From Chrysoperla carnea (taxonomy: Eukaryota > Arthropoda > Insecta > Neuroptera > Chrysopidae): 64,000 bases of DNA. Shown here piece after piece: positions 53,101 to 64,000 of this stretch. The stretch spans positions 38,745,435 to 38,809,434 of the forward strand of contig NC_058338.1 of the NCBI RefSeq assembly GCF_905475395.1, given 5' to 3'. Position numbers and translations under genes: made by a program. The notes under the pieces are model-generated. The model worked only from the letters and a program-made list of their open reading frames with translations. It was not told where the DNA came from and made no database searches. Numbering within the stretch: position 1 is the stretch's first letter; each line of letters begins with the position of its first letter.

Positions 53101-56100
53101 CGTTTATATGTTATCGATGAATACTTGTAAATTGTTTCCATTAGAACAGGAACATTTACAAACTTTATATTTCAGAATTATGATTACACAATTCTGCCGT
53201 GTTCCTAAGTTTTGACAGGTTCTATTATAAGAAATAAAATAAAACCGAGAGCTTCAGCACAGGAACTTCTCTCAAGATAAATAGTCAAAAGCTTCGAACA
53301 GAAATATTCTGCACCAGATTTCTTATAATTCTTGAGGATTGGGATATGATAGCTCTGGTTGTGATTATGCAAAATTATTCCGTCGCATTTCTTCTGCAAA
53401 ACATTCATGAACATGATGCACTAATTAATATCATACGGGTTAGTCCCTGAAAGAATTCACATATATCCCTCGTTGATAATTTTAAAAAATGAAAAATCAT
53501 GAGTGAAATTTTGAATATATTGAATTCAGTCTCCATGGAGCGGTAATATGTTGAGCGCAATGGAAGTGAATAATTTGCCAATTACCCAAGAGAGCAGAAT
53601 TAGAGCCTTACGAACGAAAGTAACTTTTTCCATAGAAGTGAACAATAGTCAACTCGCATCAAATAATGTCATTTTTCCCTACAACGATAATAGTTATGTG
53701 TCCATTGAATGCGGCAAAATTTACTTACTGTACCTTATAAATGGTTTTGCAGGTAATTTGCGAATTAAACAATCGACAATTAGCTGTATGCAGCATAGCA
53801 AATCGTGTGGAAATAGGATACTTATCCCGCATGAGTAAAAAATTTAATTATGAAAAAGGTGACCGATTTAAAATTCAATAATTAAGGTTCTAAGTGAAAA
53901 TCTTGAAAAAACATAACCAATATTCGGTTTCTGACTTTTGTATGTTGTTTTTCATTTACCTCTGCAAGTGTGTTTATCATTATTTAACTCATGATTTGGC
54001 GGACAAGCACATTTGTACCCTGAAACACTACTTAGCATACAAATATGGGAACATTCTGAGTATGCACAAAGATTTTCTACTTTAGGAAACAATGCTGAGT
54101 GGTATATATGAATACCATAAATATCGCCTAAATTATGAGTAACCAATGTTGTACGATTTTTACCCGTGAATTTATCACAGCTTAATAAAGCATGTTCCAT
54201 CCAATCAGTCCAATATATACGATTTTCAAATACTGCAATTGAATATGGATGTCGTACAATACCACCCAAAATAATCTGGAAGGAGTTAATAATATACAGA
54301 ATAAATTTTTCTCTACTTTCCCTATAAATAGGGTACAAATTCACACTTTGCCCAAAACTTTGGGAACTGTATGAAAATTTGGCTATGAATGAGTAACTCG
54401 TAATTCGACTTACATACGAGCACATACAGACAAATATTATCTTTTACTACTTAATTAAAAAATTTGATCTGCTTTTTTGCCGAGTGTAGAATTATGATGG
54501 AAGCGACCTCACTTCATTGAAACAGTCACAAAAAGTCTGTCAGAAGAGGATTCGTAGTTAGAATCTTTTATATACTCTATTATGATTTTTGCTTTGCTTT
54601 TTGAGTTTCAAGAACTCCTAAATAATTTGACTTGACCCACTACGACATGTGAAATAAAAAGGAACTACGCTAAAAAGGAACTACGCTCCGGCCTCGTATC
54701 ATATGCTTAATGATTAAAATTTAAAAAATTACCCTTCTGTCAGTTCCATCCAATTTAATTGATTCTATTGTATTTTTTTTCGCATCGATCCAATATAATC
54801 GATTATTTGGCACATCAATTGTTAAACCATTAGGCCATAATATATTATTCGATACAAATGATATATCATTTTCGCCATCCATACTTGCACGTGCAATTTC
54901 TGGTGTTTCACCCCAATCAGTCCAATACATATTACGTTCAACAATATGTAATACAATACCACGTGGTTTACTAATATATTTATTAGCAATGATTGTACAA
55001 TGTAAGCCATCATTTGTACATACACCGATATGCTGTAATTCAGAGTCCGTAAAATATATGTTGCCTGTGATCCAATCGATTGCTAAATCTTCAGGTGCAC
55101 TTAATCCAGATGTTATTAAAAGTTCTCGATTTGAACCGTCTGGTTCAGCTTTTACAATTGCTTCATTATCTACGTGCACATCCGTCCAATAAATATGATC
55201 ACCATCAAATGTAACACCCACAACGTGTTTTAATTTATTTGCTATTAAATAATACACTTCTGAGTTTAAAAATAAACCACGTATTTCATGTTTTGTGCTC
55301 ATAAATAATTGTCCTTCGCCACCTGTAGGTAATACGTATATAAGCAAATTTATATGAGTGTAATGGTAAGGATATAGGTAAATTGTTTTTAACCAGAATC
55401 TAATTCTTGTTATATTGGCAGAAAACAATTGCCATTTTAAGTTTCGACGATTAAAAAGTTTTGTTTTGTGAAAATTTTCTGATTTTTTTTCGAATCGATG
55501 AAGTCTTTATATATTATTATAATGTAGTTTTGAAGTTTTAAAGTCTTATTTTGCAGTAGGTATAAAAACAGTAAGTAAAATTAAGCAAAATATACCATGT
55601 CTAAATATGTCAAATGAAGTCACATGCCTAAGACAAGCAAAAACATTTTGTTTGCCCTTTTTAGCAATTTTAGAAAATTTAGTTCAATTAAAATTGTTTT
55701 TCTTATAATTCATATTCTGTATCTTTTAGGTTGCCCTACTCTGGTCTATTGGCTGGCGGCGCCCCTGGGCAATCCAAATTTAAAAATTTGTTATATGAAG
55801 TGATATTTAGTGGTGTTTGATATATAAAGCTAAAATTCTTTTGTATACAATGAGCTTTAGATTCTAAAAAAATATAAGTAGAGGCTGCCTGAAACTTACC
55901 ATGTGCTTTACAAGTTTTCTTATCTGCTTGTAGAACATATTTGTTATCACAATAGCATTCATACGATCCTTCTGTGTTACGACATTTTTGATCACACATT
56001 CCATATATTTCACATTCGTTTATATCCTTACATAACTTTGGAGCAACTTCATGATATCCTTTTGGGCATAAACACAATGGACCATTTGGTGTTTGTATAC

Positions 56101-59100
56101 AATCATGACTACATTCATGCGCACTACATCGCATATTTACTAATCAAATAATTCCAAAAATTAAATTTTTAAACTATTCAAAAGGGTAAAGTACAAAATT
56201 CACTTACAATCAGTACAAGAACTTGACTCGTCGGAATGATCGGAACATTGGGTAATGTTATCACACATTTCGTGGAAAGGAATACAATCAAGACCATTTT
56301 TACAGAGAAATAATTCATTTTCAATTGTACAATCTTGGGGATTGATGAGTTTTTCTAAAAGATGAAATTTTCAGATTATAATTTATAAACCGCAACATAC
56401 ACATGGTGCCATTTAACGTCTTTATAAGCTCTGCCAAAGATAGTACGGCTTATGATATGTCGATTTATTAGTGAATTTAATCAAACTTCTTAGTATAGCC
56501 GATAAGTTGAAAATCGCGAAAAATAGAGATACTGTTTTTAAAAATGCGTGCGATAGCTCGTTGAATTCGTAATGATGTCTAGAAAAATGTGCTAGAAGCG
56601 TTTTCAGCATATAAAAAATTGCAAAAGTTATAAACAATTAAAAACGAAAAAAAAGGTATATTTGTTAATAATATTTCACAAACTGTTAATAATATTTCAA
56701 AAACGGATATTTGGTCGGCAATAATTTATAATAAAAAATTGTTTAAATGTCAATTATTCAATATTTTATAAATAAAATCAGACGGATTCGTCGTAATTTT
56801 GCATAATTGTCACTACCCACAACTAGGCCAAAGAAAATAATTAAAAAAGTAATGAAACATACCACAATTTTCTTCATCACTGTTGTCGATACAATCGTCA
56901 ACTTTATTGCAACGCCATTCTGAAGGTATACATCGTTTATTTTTACATCTGAAACCATCACAAGCTAGTGAAATGGTACATCCATCAATTTCATCTGAAT
57001 GATCTAAACAATCGTATGTACTGTCACATACTTGATACATTGGAATACATGCCTTATTATTACATTGCCAGTGATCTGCAGAACAATTTAATGATGCTAC
57101 CGAGCTCTGAAATATTTTATAAAATTTATTAATTGAAAGATATTTTAATATTTTCGGTTTTAAGCCGATAAAAAAGTTGATATACAAAGTTGAAGTAAAA
57201 ATTACATTAACAAGCTTTGATTGCATTAAAAAGTTGAAAATAATTTTTTGTAGGTATTGCGATAAACTATGACTATACGTACAAAAAATTGAGCTCAATT
57301 ATATTTTCAATGTGGCTTTTATAGCCTTTGGCCTCAAGTTTTCACATACAACCCATATATAATTATTTATAGGTGACTCTGGGCAAAAAATAGTATTTAG
57401 ATCAATAAAAACTTCCTGTAGAAAGTGCTTTATATTCATCCCTCAGAGTAACATGATCCCTAGTTGTTTTAAATGAACCATTAAAGCTATCTAGTATATT
57501 TGGCTTCCACGTGATTAAATTAATCGTTCAAGAAAGATTAAGAAAAAAAATAAAATGATCCCCTAAATATACGTTAAAATGATCCCTATTTTGTGTGTAA
57601 AATTATAATAGGAAAAATGATACCCCATCATACGTCGGGTCTTGAATGTGTTGATTTAGATGACGTTAATTTTCAAATACAGGATTTGTACCGAACAAAT
57701 GGACATAAAGGAAAGCGAGTTATAAAATATTCTTGTACAAAAAGTTAACATTTCAAAGCTTGGAGCTTCAAAAATATTTTACGTTTTTTCTGCCAAGAAA
57801 AACATTGTAATTTTCGAAAATATAAAATAATATGTAGGAAACCAACTTTCAGAAACGTAAAATCAAATTTTTACATACAAAAGACTTATAATTTAAGAGC
57901 ACGGAATCAGTTATTGTTTTTACATGACCATAAAAATAAATAGAAAAATAACCATACAATTTTAGAGCCCGACTCAGAGTGTTAGAAGAAAAGATACTAA
58001 CCGTATTATTTTTACAGTTTTTTTCATCACTTCGATCACTACAATCGATTTCATTATCACAACGAAATCTACTTTCAATACACATTTTACTTGTTTCGCA
58101 ACGAAACCAGTTCGGTGCTTTACATAAATATTTATCTAAAAAGAAAAATTATTATTAGTAATAATTAAATAAAAAGCAGAAAATAAGCGACGTGATTAAT
58201 TAATTATCGTGATTATTAAAACGTAAAAGTTTTCTTCACGTTTCTGCAAAATAGAAGATTTTGAAATATTTAAGAAAGAAATTTTTGAAAGTCCTCAAAG
58301 TTCAACTTAAGTTTATATTACAGAAGACTCTTTTTTAGGAATATTTACAGAACAACAAATTGCATCGATCTTTAAAAAATATGCTTCTTCGTTTTTAGGG
58401 ATGTACGAGCGCCAGGGCAATTTTATTAAAAGGGTTGATTTTTTTATATGAAGTTGGACTGAGTCTTAATCAATTCTGAAAATTTTAGGGAGGGGGGTTA
58501 CCCGAACATTTAAATAATTAAATAACTTCAAAAGTTAAGTAGGCATATTTATTAACATTGGTTATATGGGAAAACAGTAGATGGTATGGTAAATGGTATG
58601 TTTTCATAGATTTCTTCAAAATTAATCGGTCGAAATTAAAAAAGAACTATTTAAATTTAAATCAAAACGTTAATAAATTGTTGAAAACAAAAAAAACCCC
58701 GTTGTATCCGACTAATTAAGGATGTATGACTACGGTAGTGGGGACGCAAATTAAAAAGTATATATTTTTTCAATTTTTGTTGGTGAATTATGTTATAACT
58801 TGACAATATAGGATGAAAAGTAAGAATACAATTTTTCAATATCTGGAGTAATTTTGAAAATATCGAAAATTGAAAATTTTGATTAATTATTTAGCTTTCG
58901 GTATTTCGAAAGTAGATATCGAAAAATTTTAATATTATTTTTCGTCTACATTCATGAAGTTATAACAAAATTCAGCATAAAAGTTAAAAATAAGGTACAA
59001 ATAATTTCAACCACAAGTCTAAAACTTGCCTTGGCGCTCGTACTTCCTTAATATGGTTAGGTGGCTGAAATTATATAATTCCATTTTTTTTTGCTCTAAG

Positions 59101-59660
59101 CATGAACCTACAACTGTAGTATGGTAAAAATTAACCGCCAAAAAGACAAAAACAATGTTAATTTAGTACCTAAGTAAAGATTCTTTGGGCCATAATTAAT
59201 TGAAATTTTGAATTCTTATTGAAATAGTATTTCAAGTATTTGTAATGTAATTGAAGGTTTTACTACTCAGTATTTCAATCTTGGTTCAAGCGTAAGTTAC
59301 AGTACTTACTAGTAGAAATTATGGATTGAGAAATCCTATTTTTTGGTAGGTACCTAAACAAGATATTTTAACTCATTGTTTTTTATCCAAGTATTTGATA
59401 ATATACTAATAATAATTACCACAATCTAATTCATCAGATGCATCCGGACACTGCGTAATACCATCACATCGATTTGTATTTGGAATGCATTCTTTATTTC
59501 GGCACATAAATTCATTATCCGGATCTCTACATTCAGATTCCGTTGAAAAAAATGATAAATCCGAAAAAACACTCAAACAATTAACTCGAGTTAAAAATGG
59601 AATAATCATTATAAATATGACCACACCTCTTTTGTACGGTGAGGACCATATTTTATTCAT
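43503..59660 (-). CDS. VgR: Vitellogenin receptor (yolkless homologue), complete
   Basis: LDL-receptor superfamily endocytic receptor that takes yolk proteins into oocytes. 21 coding exons join in frame to 1842 aa: 59660-59420, 58135-58002, 57106-56863, 56354-56208, 56139-55900, 55322-54733, 54275-53960, 52977-52711, 52154-52010, 51952-51756, 51656-51504, 51426-51086, 50164-49923, 49726-49641, 48973-48748, 48411-48053, 47373-47160, 46908-46367, 45326-44902, 44126-43933, 43728-43503. Order: signal peptide (about 1-28), five LDLa repeats, two EGF, propeller 1, EGF, propeller 2, EGF, eight LDLa, two EGF, propeller 3, EGF, membrane helix (about 1735-1756), cytoplasmic tail. The 5+8 LDLa arrangement is diagnostic of insect VgR and separates it from LpR and LRP1/2. 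The tail has FQYSNPVY (NPxY-type internalisation signal, about 1773-1780). No long Ser/Thr-rich O-glycosylated stalk is present. Most junctions are phase 1, as usual for domain shuffling. Confidence 0.96.
45820..46300. repeat. Composite repeat in VgR intron 18
   Basis: Within the intron between exons 18 and 19. The blocks GATTGGGGATCCTGGCCCGA (about 45838) and AATATGATTGAACCGGAAATA through TTTAAGTCTTGACC (about 46155-46265) match 46985-47125 in intron 17. Between them lies the tRNA-like piece at 46088-46150. This suggests the parts of one interrupted or rearranged element. Confidence 0.6.
46088..46150 (-). mobile_element. tRNA-derived SINE-like fragment
   Basis: On the minus strand it starts GTACCGGCTCGGTGGCTGAG and includes TGGCTGAGCAG, a good pol III A box of the tRNA-Leu/Ser type, followed by CTAAAGGCG. 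The downstream GTTTGACTAC is only a poor B box, and the acceptor and anticodon arms cannot be paired, so it is not a working tRNA gene. It lies in VgR intron 18. Confidence 0.5.
46985..47150. repeat. Repeat E, copy in VgR intron 17
   Basis: Related in the same orientation to 46155-46300: ATGATTGAATCGGAAACATA, then TCATCTGAA, ATCTAGATTAATGATG and TTTAAGTCTTG. It ends close to the donor of exon 17 at 47160. It contains GGAATCCTGGACCGATGTTC, also matched at about 45844. Confidence 0.65.
48053..50164 (-). other. VgR: VgR ligand-binding domain 2: LDLa 7-13
   Basis: Exons 13-16 (residues 1006-1309) complete repeats 7-13, giving eight in this domain with LDLa 6. Acidic ends include [44 protein letters not shown] and ESDEGGNC. 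Several introns cut inside repeats, unlike domain 1. A spacer of about 30 residues lies between LDLa 12 and 13, which is unusual and could be a linker or loop. Confidence 0.92.
49070..49530 (+). mobile_element. Degenerate RTE-type non-LTR element in VgR intron 14
   Basis: Starts ACTAGCTGTTACCCGCCCGC and CTTTGCTGGGCAACATCCCC, and ends AATTTCAAGTCTCTAGGTCT with TTCCAGAGATATCGTGATG. Both ends resemble the 3' region of RTE-like retroelements common in insect genomes. It is more G+C-rich than the flanks and has no intact reading frame. Confidence 0.65.
51086..52977 (-). other. VgR: VgR second beta-propeller, EGF and LDLa 6
   Basis: Exons 8-12 (residues 638-1005). The propeller is divergent: YWCDSG, RIFWSCS, LFWSN and LFWSDK replace YWTD, while the spacing and LFW/YW aromatics remain. 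An EGF ([14 protein letters not shown]) and the first repeat of the second ligand-binding domain ([12 protein letters not shown] to GEDESNC) share the last exon, which ends inside LDLa 7. Confidence 0.9.
53960..56139 (-). other. VgR: VgR EGF pair, first beta-propeller and closing EGF
   Basis: Exons 5-7 (residues 255-637). Two EGF modules come first, the second calcium-binding ([15 protein letters not shown]). The propeller then has [33 protein letters not shown] and NRIYWTDWM. The closing EGF begins [12 protein letters not shown]. This is the best-conserved propeller of the three and should release ligand at low pH, as known for LDL receptors. Confidence 0.93.
56208..59660 (-). other. VgR: VgR ligand-binding domain 1: five LDLa repeats
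   Basis: Exons 1-4 (residues 1-255). Repeats end in the calcium-binding acidic motif: [33 protein letters not shown] and DHSDESSSC. Repeats 3 and 4 share an exon; the others are one per exon. Repeat 5 has a small insertion (NGLDCIP) between its conserved cysteines. The signal peptide in exon 1 has the hydrophobic core [11 protein letters not shown]. Confidence 0.93.
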
Positions 59661-59663
59661 ATT

Positions 59664-59756
59664 CCTAAAAATTAATTATTATTAAAATTATTAATAATTA
59701 AAAAAAAAAAAACTATGCGATATTTAAAAGAAATAAAGAATAAAAAATTTCTTACC
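59664..59756 (-). other. VgR: VgR 5'-UTR intron, with non-coding exon upstream
   Basis: A donor (AAG|GTAAGA at 59756/59755) and acceptor (TTAATTTTTAG, ending 59665) on the minus strand flank a 91-bp intron just upstream of the VgR ATG at 59660. The first, non-coding exon would extend from 59756 toward higher coordinates. Its start and the promoter could not be placed. Confidence 0.5.
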
Positions 59757-62741
59757 TTATTAAAAAAATAAACGAATTAAAATTTAAGTGATCCTAAAGA
59801 CGATTAAAACTATTATGATCTAAAATGGTAATTCTATTCTGTAAGAATTATTTTAAACAAATATATTTTTGTTGTAACGTACAATTACTTCTTATATAAT
59901 TAGTAAATTTTTGAAAATAAGTTCATAATAATTGTGATCAGGATCGTATATCAGCCAGCGCTGGATCAAATCAATGAGGGGTCCTAGACATATTTTGATA
60001 GAGATTTATAATACTTAGAAATTTTAGATTGTTAACGTAACATATGCAGTAAGTTCAAATGGATTTATCAAGATTCATTATTAAGGTAACATATTCTTCT
60101 TACATCTTATAGTATATACGAAAATGGGCACAATTTTGCATCTAGACGGGAGTGGGTTAAGGATTTATGGAAGCTATGGACGACACCTAGAGATTTTCTT
60201 TCTACATTTTTTACAAGTTTCAATTTTAGATGAATTCATAAATTTTAAAGCAGTTTTTTTTATAATAGTACAATATCCGAATTAGGGTGGATCTTTACCC
60301 ATTTGTTTACGGAATGAAAGTTATTTTTTATGAAATGATAAATATTAAAAAATCCCTATAATGGATTGCCTAGAAAAATATGGTCAAGACTACCTTCAAT
60401 AAAAATATCAAAACTTCGAAAGCTTGTAAATGTTAATTTTTTTCGTGGAAAATCATATATCACCGCATTTGCAATCAAATTATCTTAATTTAGATTGGCG
60501 AGTCAATGAATTGAATATGAACAGATGAGCCTTATTACTATTAAGACTGTCCTATACACATTTTTGATTGGCGTGAAACTTTATAGTTTTTTTTTTAAGA
60601 ATCTTCTTTTAAATATTCATTGGTGGGAAAAAAATTTATAAAGAAAATCGGTTTTCCAGATAACAATAGTAACGGTTACGATTGAATTTCTAGCACTGCG
60701 ATTATACCCTTTACTTTATCGATTTCATTATATCGATTATATCCCTTTAATTTTTCGAATCAAAAATGTATATAGAACAGCTTTAACCTGTAAAAAACGA
60801 CAATATTGAAAAAAGACGCAGACAACTCAGCTGCTATATATTCCTTATGGTTTTGATTTCGAGTAGACCAATAGACCAAAAGTCGTTAGACATGCAAGTT
60901 AGTAAAAATTCCAAAAAAATTTACTTTTGATATTTTCTCTAAAAGTAGTCATTTTTTAGTAATAACAGGAATATTTTACATTTCATAAAAAATAACTTTC
61001 ATTCGGTAAAAAGATGGCTGAAGGCCGTGCCTAATTCGGTTCTTAGACTAAAACAAGTGTAAAATTTAATTTTCAAAATTGTACTTTCTTTCACTTTTCC
61101 GTACCGTATTGAGTAAAGTAATTAAGTAAGCCAACTTTTTCCAATGATGGCAATGTCAAATTCAAAAATTGTTAATGTGTTCTTCAATAATTAACTGGAT
61201 AAATATTGAGTTTTTGGTGTTTCTAAAGTTTTAATTGGTAATATATTTAATTATCTTTGTATTGGTATTTGGTGGAGGGTCATACAATCGAGTCTAGTTG
61301 GTCAGTGCCTTAATCCGGGGCTGTTGTATATAGTAAGTTTCTTATCTGAGAAGATGTATTTTATTATCATTGTCAAAGATATAAAAGTTGTTTATGTGTA
61401 GTTTATTAATAAAATGTGGTTTGTGATTTATTTTTGATTATGGACTGCAAGCCTACATAGATTTTATGCAAACCTACCGCAACGTCTCGACTACATAGAG
61501 GTAGTAGCCTTGATCGCCATTTAATTGGAATTTTTTAGAATGGCTTGTTCTGGAAAGAGCTTTATAAGTTGTTTAAGCATAAACAGTAAAGGTAACATTT
61601 GCAGCAAGATCAAGTAAAAGAATGACCGAAAAAAGAAAGAAAGAATCATGAATCGGATTTATAACATAGTCCATCCCTCCCCGTTGATCTTCGATACAGT
61701 GAATGACTCTATGTATTTCGGGGGATATATGACTAATAAAGAAGCGATTCCGATTTTCGGCATATTTTAAATCAAGTTTTTTTTTATACCTGCCTAATCA
61801 TTTTATATTTAATGGTGATTTATCCAGGAAAAGAAGTATTTTTACTTCAAATTTTTTTAGCCATAACGCTATAATTAAATATTAAAAACCTAATCAAATG
61901 AAACATTTTTTTTTGTTTTGTTCTGCAAAAAAATTTCTCTTTTAAAATTAATATGTGGTATGTTTTGTATAAGAATCAGAAGTTTCTTGGGGTGCCCGAA
62001 CATTAATGAATAAAAATTGTGTTTTGAGGTCATCTTGATGCCGTACTTATTATATTTTATAGATAACTAATTTTTAATAAATATTAGGTACGCTCCTGTG
62101 TTTGTTTGCATTTTTTTCTGTGTATGTTGTAGCATGTCAAATTTTAAAACTTCATACAAAAATTACGAATAAACAAAATTGCTTGCTATTTTGTATGGAG
62201 CTACACACATTGAGAAATTTATCTAATTTCGGTCAATAAACCGTTGAATACTTACGTAATCTTTGAATCGATTCCTGAAAGCAAGAACTGAGAAATTATT
62301 GACTAAGAACAAAAAAAGGTGTGGTAATGTTTTTTGGGTTCATGTACGTTAGTTTCGTTACTCCACCATAACTTCTAAAAAAATACCTGAACGTATTTAG
62401 ATGTACCGTTAGAATCCTTACATCACCCTAGGTGACACAGGTGGCTGCATATGGCACCATTTTAAAAATGAGTTTAAAAAAAAATACTTTTTTAAGCAAA
62501 GGCAACTTCTTATACATATCTATTGATAATACTGATAATTGTGGCAACATAATAAATAGATAATGGTTTTAAAATAAAACTTGTTACTAAATTTTGAAAT
62601 AAAAAATATTATAATCATATATAACCTGCCAAAAACTGTTATTCAAAGCGAAGTGTCACTCATTGACTCGCTAATAACAAAACTAAACAAGCCGTGGATA
62701 GAGTCTAGCGCGACCCTTGAGGTTCACACAAATAACTTCTT

Positions 62742-62970
62742 TTCGGATGATATTGCTGTTATTACGCTTCGATTGGCACCTTAACGAAGTCGATATCAGT
62801 TTTTGTTAGCGCAATATCGGCCAGAAAAAAAATTAAAAACAAATCTCGCCCGATTCAAAACGACTCGACCGAATGTTTGATATTTTCGGATTATATTGCC
62901 GTAAATACGCTTCGATCGGTACCTCAAAGAAGTCGATATCATTTTTTGTTCGCGCGATATGGGCGACGAG
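62742..62970 (+). repeat. Local tandem duplication, about 139-bp period
   Basis: TTTTCGGATGATATTGCTGT at about 62740 recurs as TTTTCGGATTATATTGCCGT at about 62882. Both are followed by TACGCTTCGATxGGxACCT, then GAAGTCGATATCA and TTTTTGTT(A/C)GCGC. The G+C is higher than the neighbourhood. It is joined to repeat D copy 2, so it may belong to the same element. Confidence 0.8.
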
Positions 62971-63002
62971 AAAAATGATCATTGAAGTAGGCAAACATGA
63001 AA

Positions 63003-63095
63003 TGTAAAGATATGTTGAAAATTTCGATTTAGAAAATCGGACACATTACAATAACTTCCTACAGTGGGAAATTAATATATAAAAAAATTGATATT
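63003..63095 (+). repeat. Dispersed repeat D, copy 2
   Basis: Same-orientation relative of 10752-10845, with GTAAAGATATGTTGAAAAT, ATTACAATAACTTCCTA and CAGTGGGAAATTAATAT. Probably the 3' part of an element whose 5' part is the duplicated module just upstream. Confidence 0.6.
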
Positions 63096-63775
63096 ATAGT
63101 CGGGTACCACTTAGATTAAAATTCTCCAGAACCGGTCCTCCGACTGTAATGACAATTTTATTTATCTGTTTAGTCAGTAATTAAATGAATGACCTTTCGT
63201 TTTGTATGTACAGATTAATTAATAAAAGTTGTTTTTACTTTTTAGTCCGTTTTGTGGCTGGGCAGCCGTGTTTTTAATTTTAAATTATTTATTTTTATAA
63301 GCGATATATATCTTGTAACACATGTAGGTAAATAGAAATGATTATGAAAAGGAAAATATGACGATGACCTTTGAACTTTTACCGACTGTAATGCATAAAA
63401 TAATTTTGAAGTAAATAAAATATCTACCACATAAACATATATAAAATTATCAACAATTTTACCATCAATTATTTATTAGTCATGAGTCTGTATTTGCTAG
63501 TCAAATGAAGGTTTTATTTATAAATGATAATAAATTGCCCCTTATCTTAAATCATAAAATTTTCAGAATGATAATAATTTGTGCAGTTGTAAAATAAAAC
63601 ATGCCATTAAAATTCTACCTTTATATTAAAAAAAATCAGATTCTTATTTCGAAAATTCGATAAATAATTCCAAATATATAATTAAAATATAAATTTCAAT
63701 TTGTAATTTTTTATAAAAACTGAACTGTGCGAAATTTGCAGAAATTAATATTTTTCATATTGGGAAGAAAAAAAA

Positions 63776-63777
<2 letters not shown>

Positions 63778-63851
<74 letters not shown>
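63778..63851. repeat. (TA)n microsatellite
   Basis: Uninterrupted AT/TA tract of about 74 bp preceded by a purine-rich run (GGGAAGAAAAAAAAAG). The reading frames crossing it encode only Ile-Tyr repeats and are artefacts. Confidence 0.95.
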
Positions 63852-63855
<4 letters not shown>

Positions 63856-64000
63856 ATATGGTGGGAGCGATGGGAAAATCAGGATGCCAACCTTACCATT
63901 ACCAGTTTTCTTAAAATGAAATAATAGTTCTCGAAAATTGAAATAATAATAAATCGTTTTCATTTTCATTTTTGAAAAATGATTAAAGTAATTATGCTCC

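Larger units (their letters stand above)
59757..64000. other. Gene-poor upstream flank of VgR
   Basis: No coding exon found. It should hold the VgR promoter near its left end. It also has the duplicated module at 62742-62970, repeat D copy 2 at 63003-63095 and a (TA)n tract at the right edge. The 67-codon frame at 62581-62784 lies partly in that duplication and is not supported as a gene. Confidence 0.6.

Noticed and set aside
53548-53838. 96-codon plus-strand frame in VgR intron 7
   Set aside because: No recognisable motif, antisense to the VgR transcript and without splice or start context. Could be a repeat remnant, but I have no second copy.
43503-59660. LRP1/LRP2-type or lipophorin receptor
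   Set aside because: The 5+8 LDLa arrangement with three propellers and total length near 1840 aa fits VgR; LpR has one LDLa cluster and one propeller, and LRP1/2 are more than twice as long.
63727-63969. Overlapping frames on both strands with Ile-Tyr runs
   Set aside because: Produced by the (TA)n tract at 63778-63851.

Overview
The window is AT-rich, intron-bearing arthropod DNA, almost certainly from an insect. It has GT-AG introns, large repeat-filled gaps and (TA)n microsatellites. Two genes have a typical insect form: a vitellogenin receptor with 5+8 LDL-receptor class A repeats, and a mitochondrial acyl carrier protein with alternative second coding exons of the kind described in Drosophila. 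I cannot assign an order from the sequence alone.

Layout. 1-20326: about 20 kb without a recognisable coding exon, full of repeats and foldback sequences; part may be the 5' intron of the next gene. 20327-23400 (+): a kekkon-family LRR-Ig transmembrane protein, 802 aa from two coding exons, behind a leader exon with three short upstream ORFs. 23400-31232: gene-poor. 31233-34351 (+): SPSB3, a SPRY/SOCS-box ubiquitin-ligase adaptor, 326 aa from five exons. 34352-39660: gene-poor, with a 303-bp tandem duplication. 39670-40888 (-): mitochondrial acyl carrier protein, with two alternative, equivalent, phase-0 exons. 41169-42009 (+): a 73-aa protein resembling MOZART2, head-to-head with the acyl carrier gene, starts 281 bp apart. 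43503-59756 (-): a complete vitellogenin receptor, 1842 aa from 21 coding exons. All splice junctions keep the reading frame; the exons were assembled by hand. 59757-64000: gene-poor upstream flank of the receptor, with repeats and a second (TA)n tract.

The genes do not form a pathway: the products are a surface receptor, a ligase adaptor, a mitochondrial carrier protein, a possible gamma-tubulin-complex cofactor and an oocyte endocytic receptor. The only clear functional arrangement is the divergent ND-ACP/MZT2-like pair, which probably shares a promoter. I found no CRISPR array, bacterial-type operon, rRNA or intact tRNA gene, and no clearly undescribed system. The most interesting items are the alternative exons of the acyl carrier protein, the third receptor propeller without a canonical YWTD motif, the upstream ORFs of the kekkon gene, and several palindromic or multi-copy elements that look like non-autonomous transposons.
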